From Canna indica (taxonomy: Eukaryota; Streptophyta; Magnoliopsida; Zingiberales; Cannaceae), in NCBI GenBank assembly GCA_034359265.1, contig CP136893.1, forward strand, positions 24,312,001 through 24,376,000: DNA of 64,000 bases, written 5' to 3'. A program made the position numbers and the translations under genes. Below, in pieces: positions 1 to 11,780 of this stretch. The notes beneath the pieces are model-generated. The model saw only the letters and a list, made by a program, of their open reading frames with translations, was not told the origin of the DNA and made no database searches. Numbering within the stretch: position 1 is the stretch's first letter; each line of letters opens with the position of its first letter.

Positions 1-2221
1 AGCTCAATGAGGCTTAGAAATGATCATAAGATGGCTCAAGAAGGTTAGGAGTGATCAATATGTATATGGGAAGGCTGGGGTCTTGAATATATAGAGGAGC
101 ACAAAGAGACCCGGATGAAAACACCACTCAATAGCTAAAAAAGAGAGTCATTACCCTCCACTAGTCAATCTATCGGTCAATGGTTCGGTCGACCGAGCAT
201 TCGATCGGACATCGACCGAACGCACACTCTGGGTTTCTTCCTCAATTCGTTCACTTCTCGGTTGCATGTTGGTTGATCGAACATTCGACCAACCATTCGA
301 CCGAAACTGCTATAAGTTAACTAAGAGGTAACTACTATAGGGAGCCAAGAGGTAACACCCGGGTGAAGGCTGTAAGTCGAATGGCCTACACTAGAGGGGA
401 GGTGAATAATGTGTTAACTAAAATTTTAGCCTAAATCTGGTTTTAATAAATTCTTCGATTACTTATGCAATTCACAAATTAAAGACTAAACGCGGAAGCA
501 ATTGAATATGACAAATGATCAAGCACAAATAGAAACAATGCTAACACATGAGAATTATAGTGGTTCGACCCCAATGCCTACTCCAATACCTAAGCATCCC
601 GCTTAGGATTTCCAACTTGGCTTTACTAGATTTATTTGTTTCCTTACAATGAGGGATTTACACCAGAGAATCTCCGCTCTCAACCCGAAGGCATTTTCAC
701 ATCCGGAAGTCTCCACCTTCCTACTGAAAGCAATCCCCCACCTCACAACCTAAAGAATAACAAATTCAATCTTAGTAAACTAACTAAACCGGTGGACTTA
801 AGCCTTACAACCAAGGCAACCACCCAATCAAACAACCTAGTAGTACCTAGGTTTACACACTTTATAGACAATGAAAATAACAACAAAGTTACAATAATAA
901 TGGAGCAATAAATCAAACAACAAGATACTTAGCTCCAACCAATGTTTCCTAGTTTTCTCTTGATGCCATTGATGATGAAACAATAGGTTCAAGGCTCAAT
1001 CAAGGATGTCAATGCTTAAAGCTAGGTTCCACAAGAATTTGGCTCAATGAGAATTAGAAATGATCATAAGATGGCTCAAGAAAGTTAGGAGTGATCAATA
1101 TGCATATAGGAAAGCCAAGGTCTTGAATATATAGAGGAGCACAAAGAGACCCAGATGAAAACACTATTCAATGACTCAAAAAAGAGCCATTACCTTCCGC
1201 CGGTCGATCTGTCGGTCGATAGTTTGGTCGATCGAACATTCGACCAGACATCGACCAAATGGACACTGTGGGTTTCTGCCTCAAGTCGATTGCTCGTTGG
1301 TTGCAGGTCTAGTACAAATTTACGAAAATCATAAATTTTATAATCTCCCAAGTTAAATATGAATAGGTTAAAGATTTTAAAAAATTTCTTAAAAAAATAA
1401 GTTGTTAACTTATTTCTACCCAATGAACAATTATCGAGATTTTTGGTGCTAAGAAAATGTCTAAGTCATATAGCCCTCCAAGAAGCTCTCTAGGCTTAGA
1501 GAATTTCTGGGCCATTTTTTTATTTTCGTGGTTTTCATATTTTGGGGGATTTGGGTTTTGATTTTTTGGTTCTTTGCGTCATAAAAGAGGATTACACATA
1601 TAACCTAGACATACACCCTAAACCTAGACTTAAACTTCCCGATGAATCCCGAGCATTGATGAGCGTCCTTGCTGATTTCTTTGATTTTTTTAATTTTTTT
1701 GATCGAGAATGTTGTGCGCTAACCGACTTGGAACCTAAAAATATTTCTTCATGAAAATATTAGTTCCATATTTGTTATCATCTAAACCTAGATTAAAACC
1801 TAGGTTGAAAACCTTAGGCCATCAAAGGCACCCAACGACTCAAAAAAGAGTCGTTGTCTCTCTCTTGATCGACCATCGGCCGGTGCTCAGTCGACCGACG
1901 ATCGGTTGAGGGTCGGTTGATAACTTACTGTTAAGGCTTGTTGCTGATTTTTGGATTTTGAGTTTTCGGTATCAGGTTTTTAGGTTTGTTTGTATTATAA
2001 AGAGGATTTAATTACAACACATGCTAGACACCCTAAATCTAAACTCGACGAAATTCGACCATCGACGAGCGTCCTTATCTATTTCTCTGATTTTTTCGAT
2101 CGGGGACGTCACGCGCAAACCGATATGGAACCTGAAAATATTTTTTCATGAAATTATTAGTTTCATGTTTGTTATCATCAAAACTGAGATTAAGACCAAT
2201 GTTGAAATTCTTAGGCCAACA
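1..2221 (-). mobile_element. Sirevirus-like LTR, minus orientation, split by a solo LTR
   Basis: This LTR is seen in two parts, 1-370 and 1825-2221, separated by another LTR of the same family. Its 5' terminus on the minus strand is the TGTTGGCC read from 2221 leftwards. The last part matches in reverse the LTR start at 58650. It contains GGTCGACC-type palindromic repeats near 170-310 and 1865-1925. The left end lies outside the window. It abuts a plus-orientation LTR tail at 2222, so it appears to have landed in, or been joined to, element A. Confidence 0.7.
371..1824 (-). mobile_element. Solo LTR of the Sirevirus-like family with 5-bp target duplication
   Basis: The repeat begins TGTAAG at 371 and ends GGCCATCA at 1824, so on the minus strand it runs TG to CA. 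It is flanked by a perfect 5-bp duplication AAGGC (366-370 and 1825-1829), and the host LTR resumes cleanly across it. There is no internal coding region, so it is a solo LTR left by recombination between the two LTRs of a full element. The 371-620 part is the reverse of the R/U5-like end seen near 40060-40293. Confidence 0.82.
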
Positions 2222-2412
2222 AGCATTGCCTATGTGCATACATTTTCTTTATTGCTTCATTATAGATTATGCACTTACTCTTTTAGTTTAAATTGTGAAT
2301 TTGCCTAATTCATCAAGAAATAATTAAAATAGAAATTAGGCTTAAGTTTTTAGTAACACACTATTCAACCCCCTTAAGTGTAGGTCATTCGACTTACATT
2401 TGGTATCAGAGC
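2222..2412 (+). mobile_element. LTR tail and primer-binding site of Sirevirus-like element A
   Basis: The 3' end of a plus-orientation LTR ends in CTTACA at 2398. After TT comes TGGTATCAGAGC at 2401-2412, the primer-binding site complementary to the 3' end of initiator methionine tRNA that is usual in Copia elements. The same LTR-end plus primer-site layout occurs at 40291-40307, and in reverse at 27440-27454. Confidence 0.82.
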
Positions 2413-2465
2413 TGACCGTAGTTTGAGATTTCACCATCTCTACTACCTCTAGCTTGGATCTGGAA

Positions 2466-3740
2466 ATGGCACTATATATAGTCTAGCATTTACACCACCT
2501 AATTTTATCGAATCCAACTTTACTGTTTGGAAGAGTAGGATGTATGTCTTCCTTAAAACAAAAAGTATAGATCTATGGTGCATGTTAAAAAATTAAAATG
2601 TTGAGCCCACCGTTGACATTAATAATTGGACTCAAGAGCAAGTTAGATTATTTGATTTGAATGCTAAAATAATGTATTTTCTATATTGTTCATTTTTAAA
2701 TGATATACTTGAAATGGTTATGCATTGTTCTTCTGCATTCGATATTTGGGCAACGTTGAACATTTTATATGACTTTGCAAATATCAAAGTAATATTGAAG
2801 GTGGTGATGACAATGGTCTTCGGAATGGACAAGAGAAGGGAGCACAAGTAAAAATAAGAAACAGAAACTTAGGTGCTTCCTTTGCCAAGAGAGGGGACAC
2901 AAGAAGATGAATTGTCATCTCTTGAAGAAGAAATCCAAAAAGAAAAAGTGTGCTTCCTCATCCATATCCCAATCAAGTGAAGCTTCTTTTTAAAATGACG
3001 ATGAAGCTACATCAAACTTTTGTCTCATGGGTCTTCGGAATGAGGTATATTTACCATCTCCTAGTCATGTTTAAAATGATGATGGTGATGATGATTCTAG
3101 TAGCTCTAAATTTCTTGACATGTCTTATGAAGAAATACTAGAAGAATGCAAAAACATGTATATATGACTTGCTTATGAAAAAGAACAAGAAAATCAAGAA
3201 CTTAAAAAAGGATAACTCAAGGCTTACTTGCCACTTGCACGCCTTAGAGTTAGAAAAAGAAATTTTAAATGTCTGAAATGTTGATTGTCATGATACATTA
3301 GCACTCGAGATTAAGGATTTAAAACTTGAAAATGAGAATTTGAAAATGATGTCTAGAAACAATAATTTCAAAAATGATTTTAAGATTGAAAATGGTAACT
3401 TGAAAATTGAAAACATTGAAATCAAGAATGAAAATTGCTTCTTGAAATTTAAATTAAATGTTATTTATAAATTCATGGATGATTTAAAAAATGAGGTTGT
3501 GTTCTTAAATAGAAAAATTAATGATTTGTCAAATGTTTCACCTTTTAAGAATTCTAGAAATAGGAATGTTTCATTTAAGAATGCTAATACTCATCATCAT
3601 GTCTATGTTAAGTATTCTTCCCTTAAACATTATATTTAAAATAAAAAGTTTCATGGACATCGTTTTTGTTGTGGTATATGGTCATGTTATTCATGATTGT
3701 GCATTTAAAAGAAATACAAGTGTAGCCAAGACACTTTGAA
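2466..3740 (+). pseudogene. Broken gag ORF of Sirevirus-like element A
   Basis: This matches, in several frames, the better preserved gag at 40362-41540. An N-terminal part reads F-x-P-P-N-F around 2490, with a W-K-S-R-M-Y motif near 2530. A CCHC zinc knuckle (CFLCQERGHKKMNC) lies at 2874-2915. A C-terminal coiled-coil rich in Lys, Asn and Glu spans about 3340-3636. Stops and frame changes break it throughout. A CCHC knuckle followed by a long coiled-coil tail is typical of Sirevirus Gag. The LINE lies directly downstream, and the element resumes near 6385. Confidence 0.75.
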
Positions 3741-3779
3741 TTCTTAGGCCAACTCACCTCCAAGAATTGAAATGAACAA

Positions 3780-6375
3780 CAACACGGAACGGTGGATCCG
3801 GTTCCCCATATCCAAGGGCAAAAAGGGACCAGAAATTCAAACAAAGAATCAAAAATATTTACAAGACCAAACCGAAGGTCAAAACAAGGAAGCCCTCTAA
3901 GTGTCAGCCCCATTCAAGCGCCTCCAAAAATTCCATCCAAGGCGCACGTTGTTCGTACCGTCCACTTGCACATTGTTAAATATCGAGTTATTCCTTGTCG
4001 ACCACACACTCCAACACCAAAGCGTGGCAAGAGACGCGCGATCCACATTCCACTCACCTTCCTCTTTCTCATTTATAGGTATCGGGTTGAATAAATATTT
4101 TCCCACATTTCGAAGGAAATCGCCCCAAGCAAAAGAGATGACCCGACACTCACCAAAAAGGTGAGAGGCGGTTTCGTTCAATTCTTTACAAAAGATGCAT
4201 TTAGGGTCGAGGTCCAACACCCCATGTTTGATGAGCCGGTCCTTGGTTTGAAGCCTTCTCTTTGCCATAAACCATAGGACCATTTTTCATCTTCAGCAGG
4301 CCTTTGCACTTCCAAATATTCATAGCCATAATGTCACAAACTCCTCTTTCCACCATAATTTTGTACATTGAAGAAGTGGTGAAGGTACTCGAGGGGTGCC
4401 AACGCAAATGGTGGGAGTCCTCCAAATTGTCGATCAATTGAGAATTTAAATGGTCCCGTAAGCAAGCAACCTCCTGAAGATTTACCTCTCCCCTCTATCT
4501 GAATTGTCGATCGTTCGTATTAGTAGAGATGAAGTCTTCAATCATTCCCTTCTCGTTGCGACACAAAGAGAATAAGCGAGGGAAATGATATGCCAGACGC
4601 GAGTTTAAAATCCATCAGTCGAGCCAGAACCTGGTAGAGTTCCCCCTTCCCACCGTGGATTCCATGCCCAAGGAGAATAGATGCTTGGCCCCATAGAAGC
4701 CCTTCCAAACCGCAGACCAACTAGTTGTGTTATGATTTGCTTGCCATCCCGCCCGTCGGAAGTAAAGGCGGGAGACAATATGAGTCCAGAGCAAGCTAGC
4801 CCCCGATGCCAAACCCCACCACCATCTTTCGAGTCGAGCCAAGTTATGGTTTTCGAGGTTAATGATACCCAACCCTCCATTGTGCCTAGGGAATGTCACA
4901 TCATCCCAACATACTAGGGCTTTGCCCGCTTCTTTCGTACCTTCATTCCAAATGATATTTCTCCTCCAACGGTCAATTTGGTTTAAAATCCATTTTGGAG
5001 CTCTGAAAATACTAAGAAATGTAGAGGTGGCAATGGGCCGGGCCCGCCCCTGGGCAGCACAGGCCCGGCCCGATTTTGGGCCGTGCCTAACCCGGCCCAT
5101 CTGTGCCCAAGGGGCGGGCTGGGCTCGCCCCCTGGGGACATGGACCGTGCCAGGCACGAACCGCAGGCGTGCCGTGCTTGACATGGCACGCGCACCATAT
5201 TGGTCCGAGCACGGCACATGATTGTGCTCGCCCAGTCAAAGCCAGGTCTGACGTGCGTCAAACCTAGCCAGACGTTTGATGCACGTCAGACCTGTGCCAG
5301 ACCTAGGTCTGGCGCGCGCTAGACCCAGGCCTGCCCGAGCCAGACCTGATTAATTTTAAAATATATATATTATTTTTAAAACTTTGAAAGTTTTGAGCTA
5401 GCCCGAGCCCAAGCTCGAAGGGGCGCCCGGGCTGGGCCTACCCCCTAAATTGTCGGTCGGCACGGCCCGATCAACACTCGGGCCATGCCAGGCACGACAC
5501 GAAGGTGGCCGGGCTTGCCCTAGGCCGGCCCATGCACGACCCATTGCCACCTCTAAGGAAATGGCCATTGAGGCCGCTGAGCACACTGTTAATTAGAGTT
5601 AATCTCCCCTCTTGATAGAGATCTCCCTTTCCACGTCGCTAATTTTCTATCGATATGTTCAATCACCTCATTCCAGTCTTCCCTTTTTAGGCGACCATCA
5701 CAAAGCGGCAAACCAAGATATCTAAGTGGGAAGAGTTTTGCTTGGCAGCCTAAAATGCCCGCCACTCTGGAAGCCTTCGAGAGATCATTCAAGAGATGCA
5801 CCACCACAGTCTAACTGAGATTCACCCTTAGGCCACTCATGAGATGAAAAGCTCACAATAGCAGTTGAATATTTTCTAGGTTGTCGTCACTTCTCTTTGT
5901 AAAGAGAAGGAAGTTATCTGCAAACTCTAGGTTTGTAACCTCTCTTCCCCCTCCCGGATTCATACCCGAGATCAGCCCTTTGCTGTTAGCCCTCCTCATG
6001 ATTCTAGCAAAGATGTCCGCCATAAACAGAAAGAGGTAAGGAGACAAGGGGTCCCCTTGCCGTAGACCCTTCTTGTGTCTGATCCACTTACACGACTGTC
6101 GTTTAGCATAATTGCCGATTCTCCCGACCGAAGCAAGCTTCCAATCCAATTTATCCAAAGGGCAGGGAAACCTCTTTTCCGAAGAATATCCAACAGAAAG
6201 TCCCAACAGATAGAGTCGAAAGCTTTAGTCATATCTAACTTAATAAGAATTGTTTCAGTACCTTGTCTTTTGTAGTGGTGAATAATTTCATTTACTGCCA
6301 GATAAGAGTCGTGGGTAGACCTCTCGGACAGGAACACACATTGGGTGGTATCAAAATACTTTGGTATCATCTTCT
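3780..6375 (-). pseudogene. 5'-truncated LINE, reverse transcriptase ORF
   Basis: Broken non-LTR reverse transcriptase read on the minus strand. The RT domain starts near 6370 with D-T-T-Q-C-V-F and K-L-D-M-T-K-A-F-D-S. GLRQGDPLSP follows near 6060, and FADN near 5915 sits where active RTs have Y/F-A-D-D, so the second catalytic aspartate is lost. The F-P-L-R-Y-L-G-L-P-L block (about 5740), W-I-L-N-Q-I-D-R-W (about 4985) and a zinc-binding RVT domain (about 3900-4283, CIFC...H...C) complete the C-terminus. No endonuclease part is present, as expected from 5' truncation. Frameshifts and stops are frequent, and a hAT-type MITE interrupts it at 5022-5555. It sits inside Sirevirus-like element A. 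Confidence 0.85.
5022..5555. mobile_element. hAT-type MITE with 8-bp target duplication
   Basis: Terminal inverted repeats are TAGAGGTGGCAATGGGCC on the left and the reverse of CCCATTGCCACCTCTA on the right. The flanks are AAGAAATG (5014-5021) and AGGAAATG (5556-5563), an 8-bp duplication with one difference. The interior is very GC-rich, with repeated GGGCCGGGC/GCCCGGCCC blocks around an AT-rich core near 5355-5390. It carries no gene; open frames inside are chance products of GC content. The same termini start at 63935. Confidence 0.88.
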
Positions 6376-6384
6376 AACTAATGA

Positions 6385-6720
6385 ACATTGATTGTCCGCT
6401 CTTGATGTGATTTTAAAAATAATTTTTGATTTTTGATTTCCGATCTCTTCGAAGACCTACGTAGCCTATTATAGGCTTATGTGACCTTAGGCTAATTGTG
6501 GTCTTAGGGTTTTTAATCAATAGGAAGGGTTTGAGATCTTATTTTTTTAATATTTCATATTTTGAGATCTCTAGATTCATTTTGATTTCATGATGATTCA
6601 TTTTAAAATGGATTTGAAGCAATTTAGCAAAGTAGGCATTGATGATGATATTTGATATCTCTCTTTGCTATTTAGTTTAAATAGCTTGCTAGTAGCTAAT
6701 AATAAATATTTACAATTAAT
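6385..6720 (+). mobile_element. Internal non-coding part of Sirevirus-like element A
   Basis: The stretch from about 6395 to 6700 matches 41890-42240 of element C, with shared wording such as CCGCTCTTGATG...TTTTTGATTTTTGATTT and CTTGCTAGTAG. It is therefore the region behind gag, displaced by the LINE insertion. No reverse transcriptase or integrase coding is seen. Confidence 0.65.
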
Positions 6721-7540
6721 AATTATATAGTATAAAAAATACTAATTATATGTAATTATATTATTAAAATATATAGTATATAGTAATCCATTATATTATA
6801 TAATTATGCATAATCCATTAGCGTTGGCGCCAGAACTTATAAAATTTGAATTCAAATTTCAAATTGAATTACCTCATTTCATTTTTTATTGTCTCACACT
6901 GGCATCGGTTCCTTGGAAGTTATTATTATTATTATTATTTGTAAATTTACATGTTGGCGCAAAAATTGATGTTGATATGTAAGTTAGTTCATGCTAACAT
7001 ACAAGCAATTATTTTGATCTTCTTGCTAGCGCTAATTTGCATATTAGTCACCACGACACTAGTATGTTAAATAAAAATGAAGTCGATTTTTTTTAGTAAA
7101 ATGAGGATCCAATAAAAATAAATTGAAAATGACTATTTTGTAGTGATGAAATATATATTTGGAAGAAGGGAAGTAAAAGAATTTTTAACGAAAAGAGCAA
7201 AAAAACTATAGTGGTCTGCTTGTTTTAGCAAAACTGAGTTATGATAAGATTCTTGAATCTCTTGTATACCAATGTCAAAGTGTCCAACTTTTGTTGATGG
7301 GTTCAGAATGAAGGATCGATTAATCCACGGTGAAAGAATTGATTGAAAACAGAACGTAGAATACTAGTATTTTAACTGAATTCTTTGGTGATGATCGAAC
7401 TCAAAGGAAGCAAAAGATACTTGGGTTTAGGTTAATGAAGTAGGTTTTGGAGCTTTTATGTTGCATGGTCAAGAGCTGTAGACTAATATTTAGCTAAAGT
7501 GGGAGAATAATAGGATAATGTAATTCTCATTATGCAGGTA
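6721..7540. other. AT-rich stretch without recognisable genes
   Basis: Long AT-rich runs, including TA-rich stretches near 6720-6800 and an (ATT)n tract near 6925-6945. I see no ORF, RNA gene or element boundary that can be supported. Confidence 0.5.
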
Positions 7541-8930
7541 ACTTCAGTCACAAATCTACCTATAACATGGACTATAACATGGACTCGACCTCAAATAAAA
7601 GACCTAAGGGCAATTTCGTACCCTAAGAAGGGGCAATCGACTAGCCAACATTAGACAAAGAAGTGCCAGAACGCTCTCTAGCTCCAGCGGGTATCTACCA
7701 TACAACATCGACCAAACGCCATTCAACCGATCGAATATCTATCGTCGGCACTTGCCAAATACTTAGCTCACAGCTAGCAAAGAACGAAAACAATACACGA
7801 AGAATATGACAGAAAATAAAACATTCAGAAACATATCCACATGGCCACGAGGGGCAACAATGTCAAATGCCAATGAAAAGAGAATGATAAAAGCCCCAAA
7901 GGGCAGCAATCCACAATCAGGTTATACGCCGTTACAACCCAAGTTGCAATCTACAGACAAGCAATCCATAGCAATTAATCCAAGTTATAAACTTACCAAG
8001 AGAAGCATGGAGTAACATCGACGGCCATAGAGGGGGTATTGTCCCTAGGGACGTCAGTCACCATCATCGGAGGGGGGAAGGGGGGGGGGGGGGGGGGGGG
8101 GCTTGGCTCAGAAGCAATCGTCGAAGGCTCTCCCTTGACTGACACAGAAGCCTCCTCCTCCCCCATGGCAAATGGGTCAATCAGGGCACCACTCCTGATC
8201 TCCTTGAAATATTTGACCCCCGAGAAATTTGGCCTATCAAAGCTTGCAGCATATTGCAGAATGGCCTCATCTCGATCGTCATCGACCTGTCCAACCCCTG
8301 AGCTCGGAGCCACGAAATATTTACTAGCTTCAGAGAAGGCAGACAAAGAGAGACATCGAACGCTGGCCCCTTCTCCTTGTCAATTGCAGGGGCCTTCCCT
8401 TTCAATTTCTCCAATATAGACCAGAGGGACGTCTGGTTCAACCTTAAGGTCATCTCGCCTACAAAGAAGAGTTAGGAATCAGTATATTCAAAATGACTAA
8501 GGTAACAAAACAACTACCATATGGTCTCAAACTTACTTATATATCTTGCCAACAACTCTCTATAGGAAAAAAGAACGAAATGCTTGCACTAGTTTAAACA
8601 CCTAATCACCAGCCTATCCTTGGGCGGAAAAGCCCCCTCCTCCAGGGCCAAAATGGTGATCGGATTTCGCCTCCAGAACAACAAGAGCTTCTTCGTGGTC
8701 GACACCCTATATATCCAAAAAGAAATGCCAGTCATTTGGCCTCGACCTCACTTTGAAGAAATGTCTCTTGAAGTTCTTGTAAGAACTCTTGAACAGGCCG
8801 AAGAGTTTTCTCCCCGGGGTGCTATTGAAAGACACTCACAGGCCCTTCTGCGTTGAGACTTGACTTATTGAGGGACAAGTCAGTACAAGCTTCGAACCTA
8901 AGACCAACCCCGACAAGGCAGAAATAAAAG
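7541..8930 (-). mobile_element. Probable Ty3-gypsy remnant
   Basis: Low-certainty retroelement DNA between AT-rich sequence and a gypsy LTR. On the minus strand, frames near 8850-8600 and 8450-7995 give short protein-like stretches, one with K-N-F-K-R-H-F-F-K-V and one with E-E-E-A-S-V-S-V-K-G-E. These resemble the extra ORFs of plant Tat-type gypsy elements but cannot be assigned firmly. A 22-base G run at 8080-8101 encodes the proline run in one frame. Confidence 0.35.
8080..8101. repeat. Poly-G tract of 22 bases
   Basis: An uninterrupted G run preceded by GGAGGGGGGAA. Tracts of this length are unstable and hard to sequence, so the exact count may be wrong. In the minus frame it encodes consecutive prolines. 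Confidence 0.85.
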
Positions 8931-9239
8931 GTCGAGTCAAGAAGACTTATCGATAATGAATGATAGCGGAGAAGGAGATGATCAGAGAGGCAGTGTCACC
9001 GATGTAGATCTCAGGAGCACGAACAAGGAATATATGAACAAGAACTTGGTATGCAAGAAAACTCAAAGTGAAGGATATGAGAGAGTTTTAAGGACCAGGA
9101 AGCGACAACCTCCTCAGCAGACGACTGATAGTCGTGCTCTAACAGTGGATTGAATCCTAGTCGATTGTCGCATTAACGACGGATACTTAAACGCCTCAAA
9201 GCGTGAATGACCAAATCTCTGTGTCATTAATACTCATTT

Positions 9240-9960
9240 GTCAGAATTAAATGCCAAAAAAAGCAAGCAACAACGGGAGGCCTACACGTGGAAAGGAGCA
9301 CTCCCTCTTTATGCAGCCACCATATTGGTTACAGAAACTAAAAAGTCACAAAACGACCAAATCAAGATACTGATCTCAGCTACCTAAATAATTTAGTTAA
9401 GGCAGAACTCAGCACATGCTCACGTATTGAAGTCTAATTGAGGTCATACACTCGGAACATGCAGAAAGCTCAGCAAGCAACTACTAGAACTTGGCACGAA
9501 TTAAGTCCTTAGACTCGGACCAAACTCGGTGGCTGTGGACTGGACTAGCTTATTGGGTCCGGATAGACTAGACTTGAATGCACCCACACTCATGAACTAG
9601 ACTTAGGACGAACCAACTACACCGTAGCTCGGGGACTCCACCTGGCCAAACAAGGATATTAACATCCTTCATTAATTACCAAGAATTTGGCAGTATTGAG
9701 CCAGCCATTTCCCGAATAAATTTTGATCCATTCTAGGTATACCCTCGTGAGATCTTAGGAGACATCATCGCCAAAAATATCCCTGACCTGCCTCATAAAA
9801 CGAACACGACACACATCAGGTAATTCTCAGGTTCTAATTCCATTGTCACCATCTGAGATTCCTTTTTACTTGAGTGTTAGAGTATCTTTGTAGGTCAAAC
9901 TCGGAGTCACGCCGCACCAAAAAACGTGAAGGCCCGCATTATTCCAACTTCAGGCAAGAA
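9240..9960 (+). mobile_element. Ty3-gypsy LTR remnant
   Basis: The text around 9530-9660 (GGACTGGACTAGCTTATTGGG, then GGGGACTCCACC and CAAGGATATTAACATCC) is shared with 60425-60560 and more loosely with 19490-19630. The end (ACTTGAGTGTTAGAGTATC, about 9870) is shared with 31690-31720 and 60610-60640. These are copies of one LTR family. The family is the same as that of the gypsy remnant with gag at 22330-22925. No coding. Confidence 0.55.
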
Positions 9961-10152
9961 CATGAGCCTACATTAAGAAAGCAATTAAAAATGAGAAAAG
10001 AAGAGGTACAAAGAAGAAGAGGAAACCAAAATATTACTGGATAGATTTTTGTTTCTTTTTATTTTTCCTTCCAACGAAATAATGTTTTTTTCCTTTCCAG
10101 ATAGTTAATACTTTCTCTCAACCTTTCTTTTATTTATTTTTTTCTTTGTAAG

Positions 10153-10764
10153 TAGGGTTATTCATTCAGTTTAAACCGAATCGAATCGAACCGAACAAAA
10201 TCAAATCGAATTTTTTTTCCTACTAAAATTTCAACCGGAACCCGAACCGAATTGTTCATAAACCGATTTAACCTAAACCGAAATTATTCGGTTCGATTTC
10301 TAATCTGAATTTTTTTTTTTCATTTTTCTTATTGACATGCTTATTTTTTTCATTTTTCTCACGTGAAGTTGGAATTCTTTTTTCTTATTTTTTTAAAAAT
10401 ATATTTATTACTGAAATTAATTAAGAATTGATGTGCAATTTGATTCCTTGAAAATCTATAAAATAAAATAAAAAATGCAACTTGACACAATTAGAATTGA
10501 ACCCAAAACTTTTGGTTATCTAGACTAATACCTTATCCATTGTGCCAAAGAGTCATTTACAATGAATTAAAATAATTATTATTTAAAATTAGTTCGGTTT
10601 TTGATTCGGATCGATTTTCAGAATTCGAAAATCGAATACCAGTGTTCGAGTTCGGTTCGGGTCAAGAACCGAACCTAACACTGTTCAAATTGAACCGAAC
10701 CAAATTGAATAATTTGGTTCGATTTTGATTGGATTTAGTGTAATCCGAATTTTGAACGGTCCCA
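10153..10764. mobile_element. hAT-type MITE, GGTTCGGTT-rich, with 8-bp target duplication
   Basis: Starts TAGGGTTATTCATTC and ends TGAACGGTCCCA. Flanks are TTTGTAAG (10145-10152) and CTTGTAAG (10765-10772), 8 bp with one difference. Both arms are made of repeated AACCGAA/TTCGGTT words, and the middle is AT-rich. No coding capacity. It lies upstream of the pyruvate decarboxylase island. Confidence 0.78.
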
Positions 10765-10772
10765 CTTGTAAG

Positions 10773-11565
10773 ATCCGCTCGTATGGAATAAAGTTCTGAT
10801 CTGTCACGCTTTTATTTAACGAAAAAAAATATTTGCCCACTTTATTAAATACAAATTACTTAAGTCACAATTGGAGGAAACTAAGGTCCGCTCACATAGT
10901 CACAATTGGAGAACACCCGCTCACATGGAATGAAGTCGATAGGCCAGTCAGTGCACGATTCAATGAACACGTCTGGCACATTGGATTTCCAACCTGCTCG
11001 AGCTGCTTTTGCCGAATTGCCAGCCAAACACAAAACACATCGAACCCAAAGCCGCGAGTCCAAATCCAATTCTGTGGACTCCAATTCAACGTGACGGTGT
11101 CGGTGGCGGACGCTCCAATTTCATGCCCACAGAAATAATCAACCGCAGTTCGCAGTTCGCAGTTGCTGCCTTCGGCTTCTCTTTCTCCCGTGTCTTCTGC
11201 TTCGAGATTCGTGTTCGAGAGCGGTAGGATCAGCAGCGTCCGTTTTGCTCAACAATAACTTGTCATATCTAATGTAAAACACAACCTTTCTGGTTATTTT
11301 AATGTGTCAATTTGACTCCCACAATCGACCAAACTGTATAAACGTAAATAGATTAATATCATGAAATCGCCATTACACGTTTCAAAATGATTTATGATTT
11401 CATGCTCCAATTTAATGTAGAAGAAGAATTAATTAAAAAATATATGAAAGAATGTCCTATCAACGAATATATTAAACCACGCTACAAATGTGATGCGTAA
11501 GTATTTAAGCTGTAATTGACAAATACCCAAACCCTGAAGAAAAATATCCATGTGAAACTAATTGG
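10773..11565. other. Intergenic DNA upstream of the decarboxylase gene
   Basis: Single-copy-looking sequence. Several overlapping short frames on both strands at 10833-11227 do not match a known family, and their mutual overlap argues against coding. Two copies of GTCCGCTCACAT / CCCGCTCACATG near 10885-10925 are a short local duplication. Nothing else can be supported. Confidence 0.45.
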
Positions 11566-11569
11566 CTAT

Positions 11570-11780
11570 TTTGTCAATGTGCATTGAGGGTCTCAAATCA
11601 ACCCATCAGTGCATGATATATATATGTAGTCATCTTATAAATTAATTGCATTTTGTTTTTAATATATAAAATAAAAATAAGTCATCCACCTCGGTGTGAA
11701 AAGGGTTTGGATACGAGAGGTGCTTTACGCTTTACAGTAAATCCCAGCCCTTTGAAATTTCTACGTGGAAGTGGAATCTG
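11570..11780 (-). repeat. Inverted copy of a repeat also present at 31850-32060 and 60775-60970
   Basis: Read on the minus strand, this gives GGGCTGGGATTTACTGTAAA, then AAGCACCTCTC, then CAAACCCTTTTCACACCGAG, the same order as in the two plus-strand copies. The following TTATAAG and GTTGATTTGAGACCC wording is also shared. The element type is unknown; no terminal repeats were found. Confidence 0.7.

Noticed and set aside
2401..2412. tRNA-like sequence TGGTATCAGAGC as an RNA gene
   Set aside because: It is only the 12-base primer-binding site behind an LTR; no cloverleaf is present.
4983..5261. Frames rich in Gly, Pro, Ala and Arg at 4615-5261
   Set aside because: They run through the GC-rich MITE at 5022-5555; only the part left of 5014 belongs to the LINE protein.
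10833..11227. Overlapping frames upstream of the decarboxylase as small genes
   Set aside because: They overlap in several frames on both strands, lack motifs and have no promoter or splice support.
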